Of a stretch of DNA of 64,000 nt, positions 19,242 to 28,863 are shown piece after piece; position 1 is the stretch's first letter, and every line of letters begins with the position of its first letter. A program made the position numbers and the translations under genes. This DNA is from Deltaproteobacteria bacterium (lineage in GTDB: Bacteria > Desulfobacterota > Syntrophobacteria > Syntrophobacterales > Syntrophobacteraceae). The DNA is taken from positions 1 through 64,000 of the forward strand of contig JAJYDE010000014.1 in assembly GCA_021777755.1 (NCBI GenBank), given 5' to 3'. The notes beneath the pieces were generated by a model, which saw only the letters and a program-made list of their open reading frames with translations, was not told where the DNA came from and made no database searches.

Positions 19242-20242
19242 GTAACGGTAAATTTGAACGGTTGAGAATTTCGGACCGGGTCGAGCAGACCCCGCGGCTT
19301 TCCGTGGTCATTCCCCTTCATAATGAAGCCTCGACCTTGGAAGAACTCTATAAACGGGTGCGCTCCTCGGTGGAAACGCTCGATTATACGTGGGAACTGG
19401 TTCTGGTAAATGATGGCAGCTCCGATGCCACCCCTCGCATCCTGGACTCGCTGTTCGCAAACGACGCCCGTGTCACGGTGGTGCATCTGCGAAGAAACTA
19501 CGGGCAGACCGCGGCTCTCATGGCCGGATTCGATCATGCAAGGGGCGAGATCATCGTCTCTTTGGACGGGGACCTCCAGCATGCGCCCGAAGAAATCCCC
19601 GAGTTCGTAAAAAAAATCGAGGAAGGCTACGACATGGTTTCCGGGTGGCGGACCGCCAGGACGGATGCCTTTTGGACCCGCACATTCCCCTCGCGCATTG
19701 CAAACTGGCTCATCGGCAAGGTGTCCGGGGTCGATGTCCATGATTTCGGCACCACTTTCAAGGCCTACCGCCGCGAAGTTCTGGCCGATCTGCATCTCTA
19801 CGGGGATCTTCACCGTTTCGTTCCCGCCCTGATAGCCCTTAACGGGGCACGGATAATCGAGATCCCCATAAAGGACATGGGCAGAAACAACGGCAAATCC
19901 CACTACGGCCTGGGGCGAACTTTCCGCGTCGCTTTCGATCTTTTGACCGTGGGGTTTTTGAAACGCTACCTGACTCGGCCGCTTCATTTTTTCGGCCAGG
20001 CTTTTTTGGGATGCTGGGCGGTATCTTTCCTTGTCGGCCTTTTTTTGGGTTACCGAAAATTCATCGACGGGGTCGCAATCCTCGAAGTTCACGGTCTGCT
20101 CGCCATGTTTGCCTCCGTCCTTGTGGTGGTGGGAGTAGAGTTTCTGGCCATAGGGCTCATGAGCGAAATGTTGATGCGAATTTATTTCGAATCGCAGGAC
20201 AAAAAGATTTACTCGGTTAGAAAGGTTTTGCGGATCGAGTAG
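19238..20242 (+). CDS. Family 2 glycosyltransferase (GtrB/dolichyl-P-mannose synthase-like, membrane-anchored)
   Basis: LSVVIPLHNEASTLEELYKRV, LVNDGSSDATPRIL, SLDGDLQHAPEEIPEF; GTG start overlapping upstream stop. Confidence 0.9.
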   Translation: MSNGKFERLRISDRVEQTPRLSVVIPLHNEASTLEELYKRVRSSVETLDYTWELVLVNDGSSDATPRILDSLFANDARVTVVHLRRNYGQTAALMAGFDHARGEIIVSLDGDLQHAPEEIPEFVKKIEEGYDMVSGWRTARTDAFWTRTFPSRIANWLIGKVSGVDVHDFGTTFKAYRREVLADLHLYGDLHRFVPALIALNGARIIEIPIKDMGRNNGKSHYGLGRTFRVAFDLLTVGFLKRYLTRPLHFFGQAFLGCWAVSFLVGLFLGYRKFIDGVAILEVHGLLAMFASVLVVVGVEFLAIGLMSEMLMRIYFESQDKKIYSVRKVLRIE

Positions 20243-20267
20243 CCGGCAGCGGGAAAGGGAGGCGAAA

Positions 20268-20678
20268 ATGGCTCAGGACCCGGGCACTAGCCCCGATATA
20301 TGGAAAATTGAACTCGAAAGAGCCTGGCTCGACATTCCAAAACCCTTCAGAAGCGATCGGAGCGTTCATAGAACGCTCCAATGCCGGCTCTTCGGGCTGC
20401 TACGGCAAGCCGGCCTTAAAACCGTTGCCGACTATATGCCTCCTCGCATAGCCGATCGGCCGGTCGATATCATCGCCCTTGGCGAGCAAAACGAAATAGT
20501 CTACGCCATCTGCCTGGACACGCTCGTCAGTCTGGCGGCCGTAAAGAGTCTGGGCAGTTTCGACGCGCAAAACAAAATCATTTTTACAACCGGGATGCTT
20601 GAAAAAAAGGTGAAGGAAAGCACTTTTTTTCTAAACGAGGAAATCAAGCACCTGCACCTCAAGCCCTTCGACAAATAA
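20268..20678 (+). CDS. Conserved hypothetical protein (DUF2726-like)
   Basis: Plausible RBS (gggaggcgaaa) and ORF; RTLQCRLFGLLRQAGLKTVADYMPPRIADRPVDIIAL. Confidence 0.55.
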   Translation: MAQDPGTSPDIWKIELERAWLDIPKPFRSDRSVHRTLQCRLFGLLRQAGLKTVADYMPPRIADRPVDIIALGEQNEIVYAICLDTLVSLAAVKSLGSFDAQNKIIFTTGMLEKKVKESTFFLNEEIKHLHLKPFDK

Positions 20679-20744
20679 GCCGTCTGCAACCGATCGCCCT
20701 GTGCTCCATCTTTTCGGCGGGTGCCGACACGCTCGGCGTGCCCG

Positions 20745-21935
20745 CTAGATGATCACCAGTTCTTCAGTTGCCTCATTAAGCGATTCAATTCCCTTGTCAG
20801 TGACAAGATAGGTATTTTCAAGCCCGGCAATTCCGGCGTCTGGAATTATTATCTTGGGTTCGAAGGCGAAAACCATTCCTTCCCGAAGCTCCAATTTCTG
20901 ACGTTCGGCAATGAAGGGAAACTCGTCGACCTCCACACCGAGTCCGTGTGCTACGAAAGTGATCCTCGGGTCCTGGCAGCCCATGAACCATTGAGCCCAT
21001 CCGGCTTCTTTGGCCAATTGCCATATGGCCTCGTAGAGTTCGCCGGTTACCGCGCCCGGGCGGGCCAGGGCCTTGAGGCGGCGGTGGGCTGAGCGTACGA
21101 ACTCATAGGCTTCAACCAGCCTGCGGGGTGGGGGGCCGATACAAAAATTCCTTGTCTGGTCGTTTGCATAGCCATTCCAGGTGACCATGGTATCGACGCT
21201 CACGATTTCCCCGGGTTTGATTTTTCTGCGGCCTGCCCCCTGGCCCAATGCCGGGGAGATGCCCGGGCCGCCCGTGGGGGCGTCGGTGTAGGAAGGCACC
21301 GCGCCATTGGGGCCCGCGAGGATATGGACGAACATCATCTCCATGTTGAAAGCCCGGCAGCGATACATTCCGTAATTGCCCGCCTTGCGGGATATGCATT
21401 CCAGTTCGGCGCTCAATTCGAGTTCGCTCATCCCGGGTTTTAGCAGCTGCGGGACCGATTCGGCCAAAAGCGTGGATATGGAGGCCGCGGCCTTGAGCAT
21501 TTGGATTTCCCAGGCCGACTTCACCATGCGTATCTGGCGTATGAGGCCGCTGATATCGACCAACTCTTGGTCGGCAAAGAGCTTTCGGCTGTAGAGGGAA
21601 AAGGTGTTTACCGGCATCACGTCGAGTTCGACTCCGATGGTTCGGGGCTCGCCGCCACAAGCCTCAAGGACCGCCCGGGCGAGTTCGCCAAAGCTCTTCA
21701 TGGCCACGACGGGGCGAATGGGGGACAGGGCTTCTGCTCGCTCCACGCTGCGGCGAACCACCAGGACCGGCTCACCCGAAGAGGGGACAACGAGGTGAGC
21801 ATCCTGAACCGTACCGGTAAAATAGAAGAGGTCGGCATTTTGCCGTATTATGGCGGCATCGACCCCGTTTTCTCCGAGCCGTTTTTGCAGCATGGCGATT
21901 CTGTTTGCAATCTCGCTCGCCGGTACCTTTTCCAC
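20745..21935 (-). CDS. M24-family Xaa-Pro aminopeptidase/dipeptidase
   Basis: GEIVSVDTMVTWNGYANDQTRNF; HGLGVEVDEFPF; MVFAFEPKIIIPDAGIAGLENTYLVT. Confidence 0.9.
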   Translation of the reverse strand: MEKVPASEIANRIAMLQKRLGENGVDAAIIRQNADLFYFTGTVQDAHLVVPSSGEPVLVVRRSVERAEALSPIRPVVAMKSFGELARAVLEACGGEPRTIGVELDVMPVNTFSLYSRKLFADQELVDISGLIRQIRMVKSAWEIQMLKAAASISTLLAESVPQLLKPGMSELELSAELECISRKAGNYGMYRCRAFNMEMMFVHILAGPNGAVPSYTDAPTGGPGISPALGQGAGRRKIKPGEIVSVDTMVTWNGYANDQTRNFCIGPPPRRLVEAYEFVRSAHRRLKALARPGAVTGELYEAIWQLAKEAGWAQWFMGCQDPRITFVAHGLGVEVDEFPFIAERQKLELREGMVFAFEPKIIIPDAGIAGLENTYLVTDKGIESLNEATEELVII

Positions 21936-21955
21936 TTTTGTCCTCCACGAAAGTA

Positions 21956-23521
21956 TTAGTGCATTCCCGCCCCCGCGGAGCCGGCTCCGGGAGAGCTTTT
22001 TCTCAAAAACAGGGTTAGCGGCGTCACCATGGCTATGGCGATGGCCAGAATATAGAAAGTATCGTTAAAGGAGAGCATGTTCGCCTGGCGCAAGACCTCG
22101 CCGTAGATGAATGCAAGGCCGTCCTTTGCCGAGGCGGCCATGTGATGCATTTTCATGAATCCGACCGCATTGGCGAAGGACTTTTGGAAGGCCGGATTAT
22201 AGGGGGTGATGGCCTCGGATAAATAGGTCTGGTGGACCTGGGCGCGCTGGGACAGGATGGTGGAACTGACGGCCACCCCGAAACTGCCGCCAAGGTTTCG
22301 CAGCAGGTTGAAGACTCCGGAGGCGTTGCCCATTTGTTCGACAGGGATGTTGACGTAGGTGGCGGCGGCAAGGGGAACGAAAAACGCGCCCAGGCCGATG
22401 CCCTGGATGAGACGAGGCAGGGCTATGGAGTAGAAGTCGCCCTGGAGGTTGAAGCCCGACATCATGAAAAGGGCGAAGGAGGTGACGCAAAGCCCGATTA
22501 GCAAGAGTATCCAGGGCTTTACCCCTTTTTTCATAAGCGCCCCGGCGATCGGCATGACAATGAAACTGGACACGCCTCCGGGCCCCAGAATGAGGCCGGC
22601 CCAAAAGGCGGTGTATCCCATGAGTTCCTGGGCATAGAGGGGCAGCAGAACGAAGCTGCCGAAAAGGCAGAAAAATCCCAGGAACATGATGGTCGTTCCG
22701 GCGCTGAAGGTGCTGTCCTTGAAGACCCTGAGATCGACCACGGGATGTTCGGCTCGAAGCTCGGTAATGATAAAGGCGACCAGGGCGAAAATGGCGATGG
22801 CCGAAAGGATGATGATGAAATTGGACTGCAGCCAGTCTTTGCGTTCACCCCTGTCGAGCACCACTTGAAGAGCACCCAGACCGAGGGCCAGAAAAAAGAG
22901 ACCCCACTTGTCGATACGCAATATCTGCCGCTTGATGTAGGTCGGATCGACAATAAAGAGCATGGTCAGCACGATGGCCAGAATTCCCGCGGGGATGTTG
23001 ATATAGAAGACCCAGCGCCAGGACAAGTGATCGGTTATCCAGCCGCCCAGAACAGGGCCGATAATGGGGGCCATCACCACGCCCATGCCGAAAACCGCCA
23101 TTGCCATTCCGTGCTCGCGGCGGGGGAAGGTTTCAAATAAAATGGCCTGGGAAAGCGGTTGGAGGCCTCCTCCTCCAAGACCCTGGAGGATTCGCGCCAA
23201 AACGAGCACCTGAAGGGAGGGAGCCGCACCGCAAAGAATCGAGGCCAGGGTGAAAACCAGGATGGAGAAGACTAGATAGCGCTTTCTGCCGAAAAGGCCC
23301 GCCAGCCACCCGGTAATGGGAATTATGATGGCATTGGAGACCAGGTAGGAGGTAAGTACCCAGGTTACCTCGTCCACCCCCGCGCTCATGCTCCCCTGGA
23401 TATGGGGCAGGGAGACATTGACAACGCTCGTGTCCATGACCTCGATAAAGGTCGGCAGCATTACGACAAGGGCCACAACCCACTTGTTTACGGCGATACG
23501 CTTCTCGGGCGCTTGGGTCAT
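21956..23521 (-). CDS. DHA2-family MFS drug transporter (EmrB-like)
   Basis: LPTFIEVMDTSVVNVSLPHIQGSM; 14-TM profile; GWRWVFYINIPAGI-like SWRWVFYINIPAGI. Confidence 0.92.
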   Translation of the reverse strand: MTQAPEKRIAVNKWVVALVVMLPTFIEVMDTSVVNVSLPHIQGSMSAGVDEVTWVLTSYLVSNAIIIPITGWLAGLFGRKRYLVFSILVFTLASILCGAAPSLQVLVLARILQGLGGGGLQPLSQAILFETFPRREHGMAMAVFGMGVVMAPIIGPVLGGWITDHLSWRWVFYINIPAGILAIVLTMLFIVDPTYIKRQILRIDKWGLFFLALGLGALQVVLDRGERKDWLQSNFIIILSAIAIFALVAFIITELRAEHPVVDLRVFKDSTFSAGTTIMFLGFFCLFGSFVLLPLYAQELMGYTAFWAGLILGPGGVSSFIVMPIAGALMKKGVKPWILLLIGLCVTSFALFMMSGFNLQGDFYSIALPRLIQGIGLGAFFVPLAAATYVNIPVEQMGNASGVFNLLRNLGGSFGVAVSSTILSQRAQVHQTYLSEAITPYNPAFQKSFANAVGFMKMHHMAASAKDGLAFIYGEVLRQANMLSFNDTFYILAIAIAMVTPLTLFLRKSSPGAGSAGAGMH

Positions 23522-24795
23522 GGCTTTGCGGGCGACGAGTGCGATTCGGTCCAGAAAGGATGAAGCAAAAGGGGTCCCTTCTTGTTTTTAACATTTGTTG
23601 AAATCTCCAGCGAGGCGCCCACCCTTAATGGGTAGCGGGGCGGAGGCGGTTGGTCGAGTTCGATCTTTACGGGTATGCGCTGTACGACCTTTATCCAGTT
23701 GCCCGTGGCGTTTTCGGGCGGAATGAGGGAAAAAGCGGCCCCCGTTCCGGCCATGATTCCCACCACCTTGCCTTTGTAGGTATGGCCGGGATAGATGTCG
23801 GCCTCTATGGTGGCGGGCTGGCCCACGCGGACATCTGTGAGCTGGGTCTCCTTGAAGTTCGCCTCCACAAAGATTTCCTTCAAAGGCACCACGGCCATAA
23901 GGGCCTGGCCGGGCTGCACGCGGTCGCCGATTTGGATGTTTTTTTCCGCCACGTAGCCGTCGATGGGCGCGGTGATGGTGCAGTAGGACAGGTGGAGTTT
24001 TGCGGCTTCGAGATCGGCCCTCAGCCTGGCGCACTTGGCCTTGAGCGCCTCGACCTTGTGGAGTTGAACGGGAACCTCCGAGCGCTTGCTTTTTACCCCC
24101 TGGAGCTGAGCATTCATGCGGGCAACCTGTTGGGACGCCGCGGAGAGGGCGGATTTTTCGGCCGCTATCTGTGCATCCAGGCCGCTCACGCGAGCTTTGG
24201 CCGTGTCGTAGGCGGTCTGAGCCTGTTCCTGTTTGCGCTGGGTGCCGGCTCCCGAGGCTGAAAGCTTTGCGAAACGCTCACGGTCGCGGGTGGCCAGGGC
24301 AAGCTGCGCGGCGGCCGCGGCACGGCTTTGCTTCAACTGGTCGATGCCGTGGCGGGTTTGGGTTACCGCATCCATCGAGGCGCCAAGCGCGGCTCGGGCA
24401 GCGGTGACATTGGAGGAGGTGGCCACATTGACCGGGGGTACCAATATTTCGGCCGCTTTGAGAGAAGCCGTGGCCTCGTCGAGCGCGGCCTTCGCCTTTT
24501 CGACCGCGACTTTGTAGTCGGCGGGGTCGAGTTGCACCAGGGGCTGTCCGGTGCGGACGGCAAAGTTGGTGTCAATGAAAACCTTGAGGATCGTCCCGGG
24601 GACCCGCGGGCTGATCATCGCGTTGTTGGCCCTTGCGTAGGCGTCATCGGTGCTTACGCGGTTTCTCAGGAAAAACCACCAATAGATGCCTGTGACAATC
24701 AGCAAGGCGAGCAGAACCGCCGCGCCGATTCTGATTTGCCGAGCCCGTCCGCCCCCAGTCGTGTTTTTGGGTTCTGCAGGTTTTTCGTTCGCCAT
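23518..24795 (-). CDS. HlyD/EmrA-family membrane fusion protein
   Basis: STDDAYARANNAMISPRVPGTILKVFIDTNFAVRTGQPLVQLDPADYKVAVEKA. Confidence 0.92.
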   Translation of the reverse strand: MANEKPAEPKNTTGGGRARQIRIGAAVLLALLIVTGIYWWFFLRNRVSTDDAYARANNAMISPRVPGTILKVFIDTNFAVRTGQPLVQLDPADYKVAVEKAKAALDEATASLKAAEILVPPVNVATSSNVTAARAALGASMDAVTQTRHGIDQLKQSRAAAAAQLALATRDRERFAKLSASGAGTQRKQEQAQTAYDTAKARVSGLDAQIAAEKSALSAASQQVARMNAQLQGVKSKRSEVPVQLHKVEALKAKCARLRADLEAAKLHLSYCTITAPIDGYVAEKNIQIGDRVQPGQALMAVVPLKEIFVEANFKETQLTDVRVGQPATIEADIYPGHTYKGKVVGIMAGTGAAFSLIPPENATGNWIKVVQRIPVKIELDQPPPPRYPLRVGASLEISTNVKNKKGPLLLHPFWTESHSSPAKP

Positions 24796-24813
24796 GCCTT
24801 ATACCTTCCGATG

Positions 24814-26145
24814 CTAATGTAGCGGAACCGCGATCGCTCGTTCCAACTCAGCCTTTGCGATTTCATAGCCGTAGACCGACTGGTAGAAATTGGCGCGACT
24901 TTGCGCCAGGAACACTTCGGAGTTGAGTACATCCAGAAATATCGCCACCTGTTCCTTATACTGCAAGGTGGTGATGCGTTCGTTTTCCCGCGCCTGCTCG
25001 AGGGCCTTCCTGCTTGTGCCTATATTGGCTTTGGCCACCTCCAATTGCTTGAGGGCATCTTCTATCTGAAGATCGATCTTTTGCAAAAGATCGGTACTGC
25101 GCTCCTCGAGTCCTTTCAGGCGGTGGTCCCATTCGAGCACCGACGCCCGGGTCTTGCCCCCCTCGAAAAGATTCCAGTTTACGTTTACTCCGACCGCGGC
25201 GTTGTTGCTGTTGGTGTAGGGGTTGTCGGTGCCCGCGAAATCCTGCCCTTCCCGGTAATACTCGGCAAAGGCCGAAACGTGCGGATAATAGCCGCCAAGC
25301 GCCGCGGTTTTGTAATATTGCGCCTGTTTTATGGATTCTTTGAGCGAAAGGTATTCGGGTCTTTTGGCCAGGGCCATCTCGTAGAGCCGGTCCAGTTGCG
25401 GAATCGGGCTATTGGTTTCCTTGACCGGGGCGAGATCGAGTTTGGTGTCGAGAGCCAGGCCGAGGTACTGGTTGAGCGTGGCGCGAAGAATGGTCAACTG
25501 CTTTTCAGTCCGTCTTTGCCGCTGCACCGCATCGGCCAGCGCCACATCGGCCTTGAGGACGTCGTTTTTTGCCGCCACGCCCTGCTGGTAATTGGCTTCC
25601 GCGTTCTTTTTTTGCACCTCCAGGCTGGTCACATTGTCATGGGCCACCTGGACCAATTTCTTCGCCAAAAGGGTCTGAACGTAAGCCACCCTTACGTCCC
25701 TGGTAAGGTCCAGCCGGGCTTTTTCGAGGCTGCACTTCGAGATCTTCACGCCGGCCTTGCTCGCCTTGTAGTTCGATTCCAGTTGAAAACCGGTAAAAAG
25801 CGGCTGCACGATGTCCACTTCCCACCGGTTGTCGGTTTGCACGGCAAAGGGTATTTGCTGAAAGGCCGTGCCCACAATCGATACAAAGGGCTGATCCTGC
25901 CAGCGCATGAACCTGTAGGAGCCGTCGACTTTTGGGAAAAAACCCGCCCTGGCTTGATTTACCTTTTGGTTGGACACCGAAACATCTTCAAAGGCGGCCT
26001 GGTAGGACTGGTTGTGGGCAAGGGCGAAATCCACGGCCCCCCGCAGGGTGAGGGGACGCACCGGAGGGGCCGGCGCTGTCTCGGCCCGGGCGGAAAAGGG
26101 CGCCGCGAGGCAAAAAAGCAGAAAAATTACGTCTAACCGTTTCAT
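24814..26145 (-). CDS. TolC-family outer membrane protein
   Basis: LTLRGAVDFALAHNQSYQAAFEDVSVSNQKVNQARAGFFPKVDGSY. Confidence 0.9.
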   Translation of the reverse strand: MKRLDVIFLLFCLAAPFSARAETAPAPPVRPLTLRGAVDFALAHNQSYQAAFEDVSVSNQKVNQARAGFFPKVDGSYRFMRWQDQPFVSIVGTAFQQIPFAVQTDNRWEVDIVQPLFTGFQLESNYKASKAGVKISKCSLEKARLDLTRDVRVAYVQTLLAKKLVQVAHDNVTSLEVQKKNAEANYQQGVAAKNDVLKADVALADAVQRQRRTEKQLTILRATLNQYLGLALDTKLDLAPVKETNSPIPQLDRLYEMALAKRPEYLSLKESIKQAQYYKTAALGGYYPHVSAFAEYYREGQDFAGTDNPYTNSNNAAVGVNVNWNLFEGGKTRASVLEWDHRLKGLEERSTDLLQKIDLQIEDALKQLEVAKANIGTSRKALEQARENERITTLQYKEQVAIFLDVLNSEVFLAQSRANFYQSVYGYEIAKAELERAIAVPLH

Positions 26146-26876
26146 CGCTCCTCCTGGCGCCGTTTTTCCAGCAGATCGACCATTGCCTGGAAACTAAGGT
26201 CCGATAGAGATCCGATCACCTTGTCCGCTCCGGTAAGCCGGTCTTCCGGAAACGAGTTGGTAACGGCAATGACCGCAAGGCCAGCCGTTTTTGCCGAATG
26301 GATGCCCGAAGGGGTGTCTTCAATCGCCACGCAGTTGCGCGGCTCGAAGGGTTCCTGCCCGCAATGCGTTCTCAAAAGCTCGATTGCCAGCAGATAAGTC
26401 TCCGGGTCGGGCTTGCTTTTGCGGACATCATCCGCGGTCACAATGGCAAGGAAGCTCTCCCCGAGACCAAGAGAGGATAGAAAAGCGTCCACTTCCCGCC
26501 GCAGGGCGCCCGAGGCCACAGCCAGCGCCACCCCTTCCTCCCGGAGTTCCTTTACCAATTCCACCACTCCCGGAAAACCCGGCGCCCCCCGGGCAATCAG
26601 TTCGGAAAGCGCGGCCGCTTTGGCTTCGACAAGCCTTTGGAGGGAATCGTGGCCAAGTTGCCTGCCGGCTTCCTTGAAGGCGTAAAGGAAAGCATCACGG
26701 TCATCGAAGCCGATGTAGCGTTCGCGGTAGCACTCATAATCGTGCCCCAGGCCAAGCGGGCCGAGCACTTCCTGGAATGCCCGGTAATGCAGCGGTTCGG
26801 TGTCCACAAGGACGCCGTCGCAGTCAAAGATCACCGCTTGAAGGTCGGATTTAGTCTCGGTCAAAAAAATCTCCAT
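26142..26876 (-). CDS. HAD-superfamily hydrolase (beta-phosphoglucomutase-like)
   Basis: AVIFDCDGVLVDTEPLHYRAFQEVLGPLG; KSKPDPETYLLA; AIEDTPSGIHSAKTAGL. Confidence 0.92.
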   Translation of the reverse strand: MEIFLTETKSDLQAVIFDCDGVLVDTEPLHYRAFQEVLGPLGLGHDYECYRERYIGFDDRDAFLYAFKEAGRQLGHDSLQRLVEAKAAALSELIARGAPGFPGVVELVKELREEGVALAVASGALRREVDAFLSSLGLGESFLAIVTADDVRKSKPDPETYLLAIELLRTHCGQEPFEPRNCVAIEDTPSGIHSAKTAGLAVIAVTNSFPEDRLTGADKVIGSLSDLSFQAMVDLLEKRRQEER

Positions 26877-26918
26877 GCAATGAGCGTTTTTTTTAGCATC
26901 TTTTGCCGCGATAAAACA

Positions 26919-27599
26919 TCACGAATTCAGCCCCCCCTGCTCCGAAGGCGCCTGCGCCGTAAGCGCGCGTATGCCGCCAAGAGAAAAACAGGTGATATGA
27001 TCGGTGATCTGCTCGATCCTCGTCGGATCGAAGCCTCGGGGACGAAGTGCCTCGATCATATGCCGTCCGATATGATGGTGCAAACATTGTCCGACAATAC
27101 TGAATGCGGTGAGAAAGGTCCTGTCGCTTTCTTCGCCCCCCGCCGGCTTTTCTTCGTTGGTCATTTCTCGCACAATGGCCGCCAGATAGGTGTATAGAGG
27201 GCGGATGGAGTATTCCATCACCTCGTCTATAGCCCCGCTTGGTTCGGCAATCTCTTGGGCCAGCAGCTTTCCATGCCAGGCCGGAAGCCCTTCACCCATG
27301 AGGCGCAAAAGAAGAGAGTGAATATAGGCTCGAAGCTTTTCTTCCGGCGTTGCCCGATCGGTCAACCCCAGGTCGGGCGGATACCGGGTGAGCGCAAGTT
27401 TTAACGATTGCCCGAAGATGGCCGCGTAGAGCCCCTTTTTGTCCCTGAAGTGATAATTGACCGAACCGAGGTTGGTGCGGGCGCGCTGGCAAATCTGTCT
27501 TACCGTGGAGGCGCGGTAGCCGTATTGGGCAAACACCTCGCCGGCGGCCTCCATGAGCCTCGTTTTAGTATCCTCTCTATTTTTCGAACTGCCCGCCAT
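26919..27599 (-). CDS. TetR/AcrR transcriptional regulator with CerR-like C-terminal domain
   Basis: TKTRLMEAAGEVFAQYGYRASTVRQICQRARTNLGSVNYHFRDKKGLYAAIF. Confidence 0.9.
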   Translation of the reverse strand: MAGSSKNREDTKTRLMEAAGEVFAQYGYRASTVRQICQRARTNLGSVNYHFRDKKGLYAAIFGQSLKLALTRYPPDLGLTDRATPEEKLRAYIHSLLLRLMGEGLPAWHGKLLAQEIAEPSGAIDEVMEYSIRPLYTYLAAIVREMTNEEKPAGGEESDRTFLTAFSIVGQCLHHHIGRHMIEALRPRGFDPTRIEQITDHITCFSLGGIRALTAQAPSEQGGLNS

Positions 27600-27608
27600 C
27601 GAGAATCC

Positions 27609-27656
27609 GTTTCAAACCGGTCGGAAGAACGTTAGTTTGAAACCATTGTTTCAAAC
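27609..27656. promoter_or_regulatory. Candidate TetR operator: GTTTGAAAC-CATT-GTTTCAAAC plus an extra half-site
   Basis: Perfect 9-bp inverted repeat at 27635-27656 and third half-site GTTTCAAAC at 27609-27617, immediately upstream of the TetR start codon (27599). Confidence 0.75.
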
Positions 27657-27735
27657 ACATGTTTCGCCGGATCTTCCACTGTTTTGCCTCTCTTTGTCAA
27701 TAGGGATTCTCTCACCAGGGCTCCTGATAGAGTGG

Positions 27736-28023
27736 GGCAATCCCATGGAAATCATCGAAGAGCTGTAACCCCCCTTTTGCACTTATGGCCAATCCGGCGA
27801 CAATTTCATGCTCTCATTGAAAATATTTTTTTCGATAAATTCAGTTAACAGAGCGATTCGATTAATTTTTCGGAAATATTCGCCCGAAATTAACAGCATG
27901 GAAAAAAAGGGCGAAAAACGAAGGCGAAGACCGCGGCGCGTAAATGGGCGATAGAACGGGGGGGGGAACCGCAAAGCGGCGTCCTGAAGCGGCAACCGGA
28001 AACGGAAAATGCGGGCGGATGAG
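27736..28023 (-). repeat. Inverted copy of the non-coding parts of the 1.84-2.59 kb element
   Basis: Reverse complement shares gcaaaaggggggttac, ccataa, gccggat.ggccataa, atgaaattgtcgccgga, tcttcgccttcgtttttcgccc, ttcaggacg.cgctttgcggttcc and catccgcccgc with 1893-1966 and 2308-2591. Confidence 0.85.
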
Positions 28024-28163
28024 TGGGAATTAACTTTAGAAAACCTTCGGTCAAGCCGATTCAAGAGTCAAGCACGGTCATCGATATCGTGGAATCAGGC
28101 GGGAATGTTTTGAATGGAATTGGAACTTTCGTCTTTAACAACCTGACAGGAAAGGTTCAGACC

Positions 28164-28571
28164 ATGGGTGTTCTGGATTGGAGCGAAAAATACAGCGTAA
28201 ACATAAGAGAAATCGACGATCAACACAAAAAGCTGATCTCCATGGTGAATCATCTCAACAGCGCAATGCGCGAGGGCAAAGGCAGAGACGCCCTGGGGAA
28301 AATCCTGGGAGACCTCATTGAATATACTCGAACGCATTTCGCTCATGAAGAACGGCTTATGCATTCCAACGGTTATCCGGATTATGTGGCGCACAAAGCG
28401 AAGCACAAGTGGCTGACCGACAAGGTGGGCGATCTGTCCAAAGAGTATAATGACGGCAAAATCACAATTTCCCTGGAGGTGATGACCTTTCTTCAAGACT
28501 GGGTAAAAAATCACATCATGGGAACGGACAAACAGTACACTCCTTTTCTTAACGGGAAGGGAATTTCATAG
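28164..28571 (+). CDS. Bacteriohemerythrin
   Basis: MGVLDWSEKYSVNIREIDDQHKKLISMVNHL; HFAHEERLM...HKAKHKWL...HIMGTDKQY. Confidence 0.92.
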   Translation: MGVLDWSEKYSVNIREIDDQHKKLISMVNHLNSAMREGKGRDALGKILGDLIEYTRTHFAHEERLMHSNGYPDYVAHKAKHKWLTDKVGDLSKEYNDGKITISLEVMTFLQDWVKNHIMGTDKQYTPFLNGKGIS

Positions 28572-28633
28572 CGAGCGGGTTGGATTCCCGCGTGGTGCCG
28601 CTTTTCCCAAAAGATGGTGGAAATCGGGATCGG

Positions 28634-28684
28634 CCCTACTCTCAAGAGCGGGCGCCGACCGGGCGCTCGCTCTTGAGAGTAGGG
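28634..28684. other. Perfect 17-bp inverted repeat (strong hairpin)
   Basis: CCCTACTCTCAAGAGCG - ggcgccgaccgggcgct - CGCTCTTGAGAGTAGGG, downstream of hemerythrin, upstream of malate synthase; no T tract. Confidence 0.9.
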
Positions 28685-28863
28685 TGATATAAAAACCCTG
28701 GGTCAACGTCTTCATAAAACCACTCTTGCCAACAAATGCAGTGGAACATAACTTCTATATCATATTCGAGAATAAAATCAGGGATGCCTTCTCGGCACCC
28801 TGGCGACGCCGGCAAAAACATGGCCGAATCGGCGAATCTTTTGGCGTATGCGGGAGAGAGGCG

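Noticed and set aside
24901-26136. 411-aa plus-strand ORF
   Set aside because: Antisense to the TolC-family gene, which has clear protein similarity.
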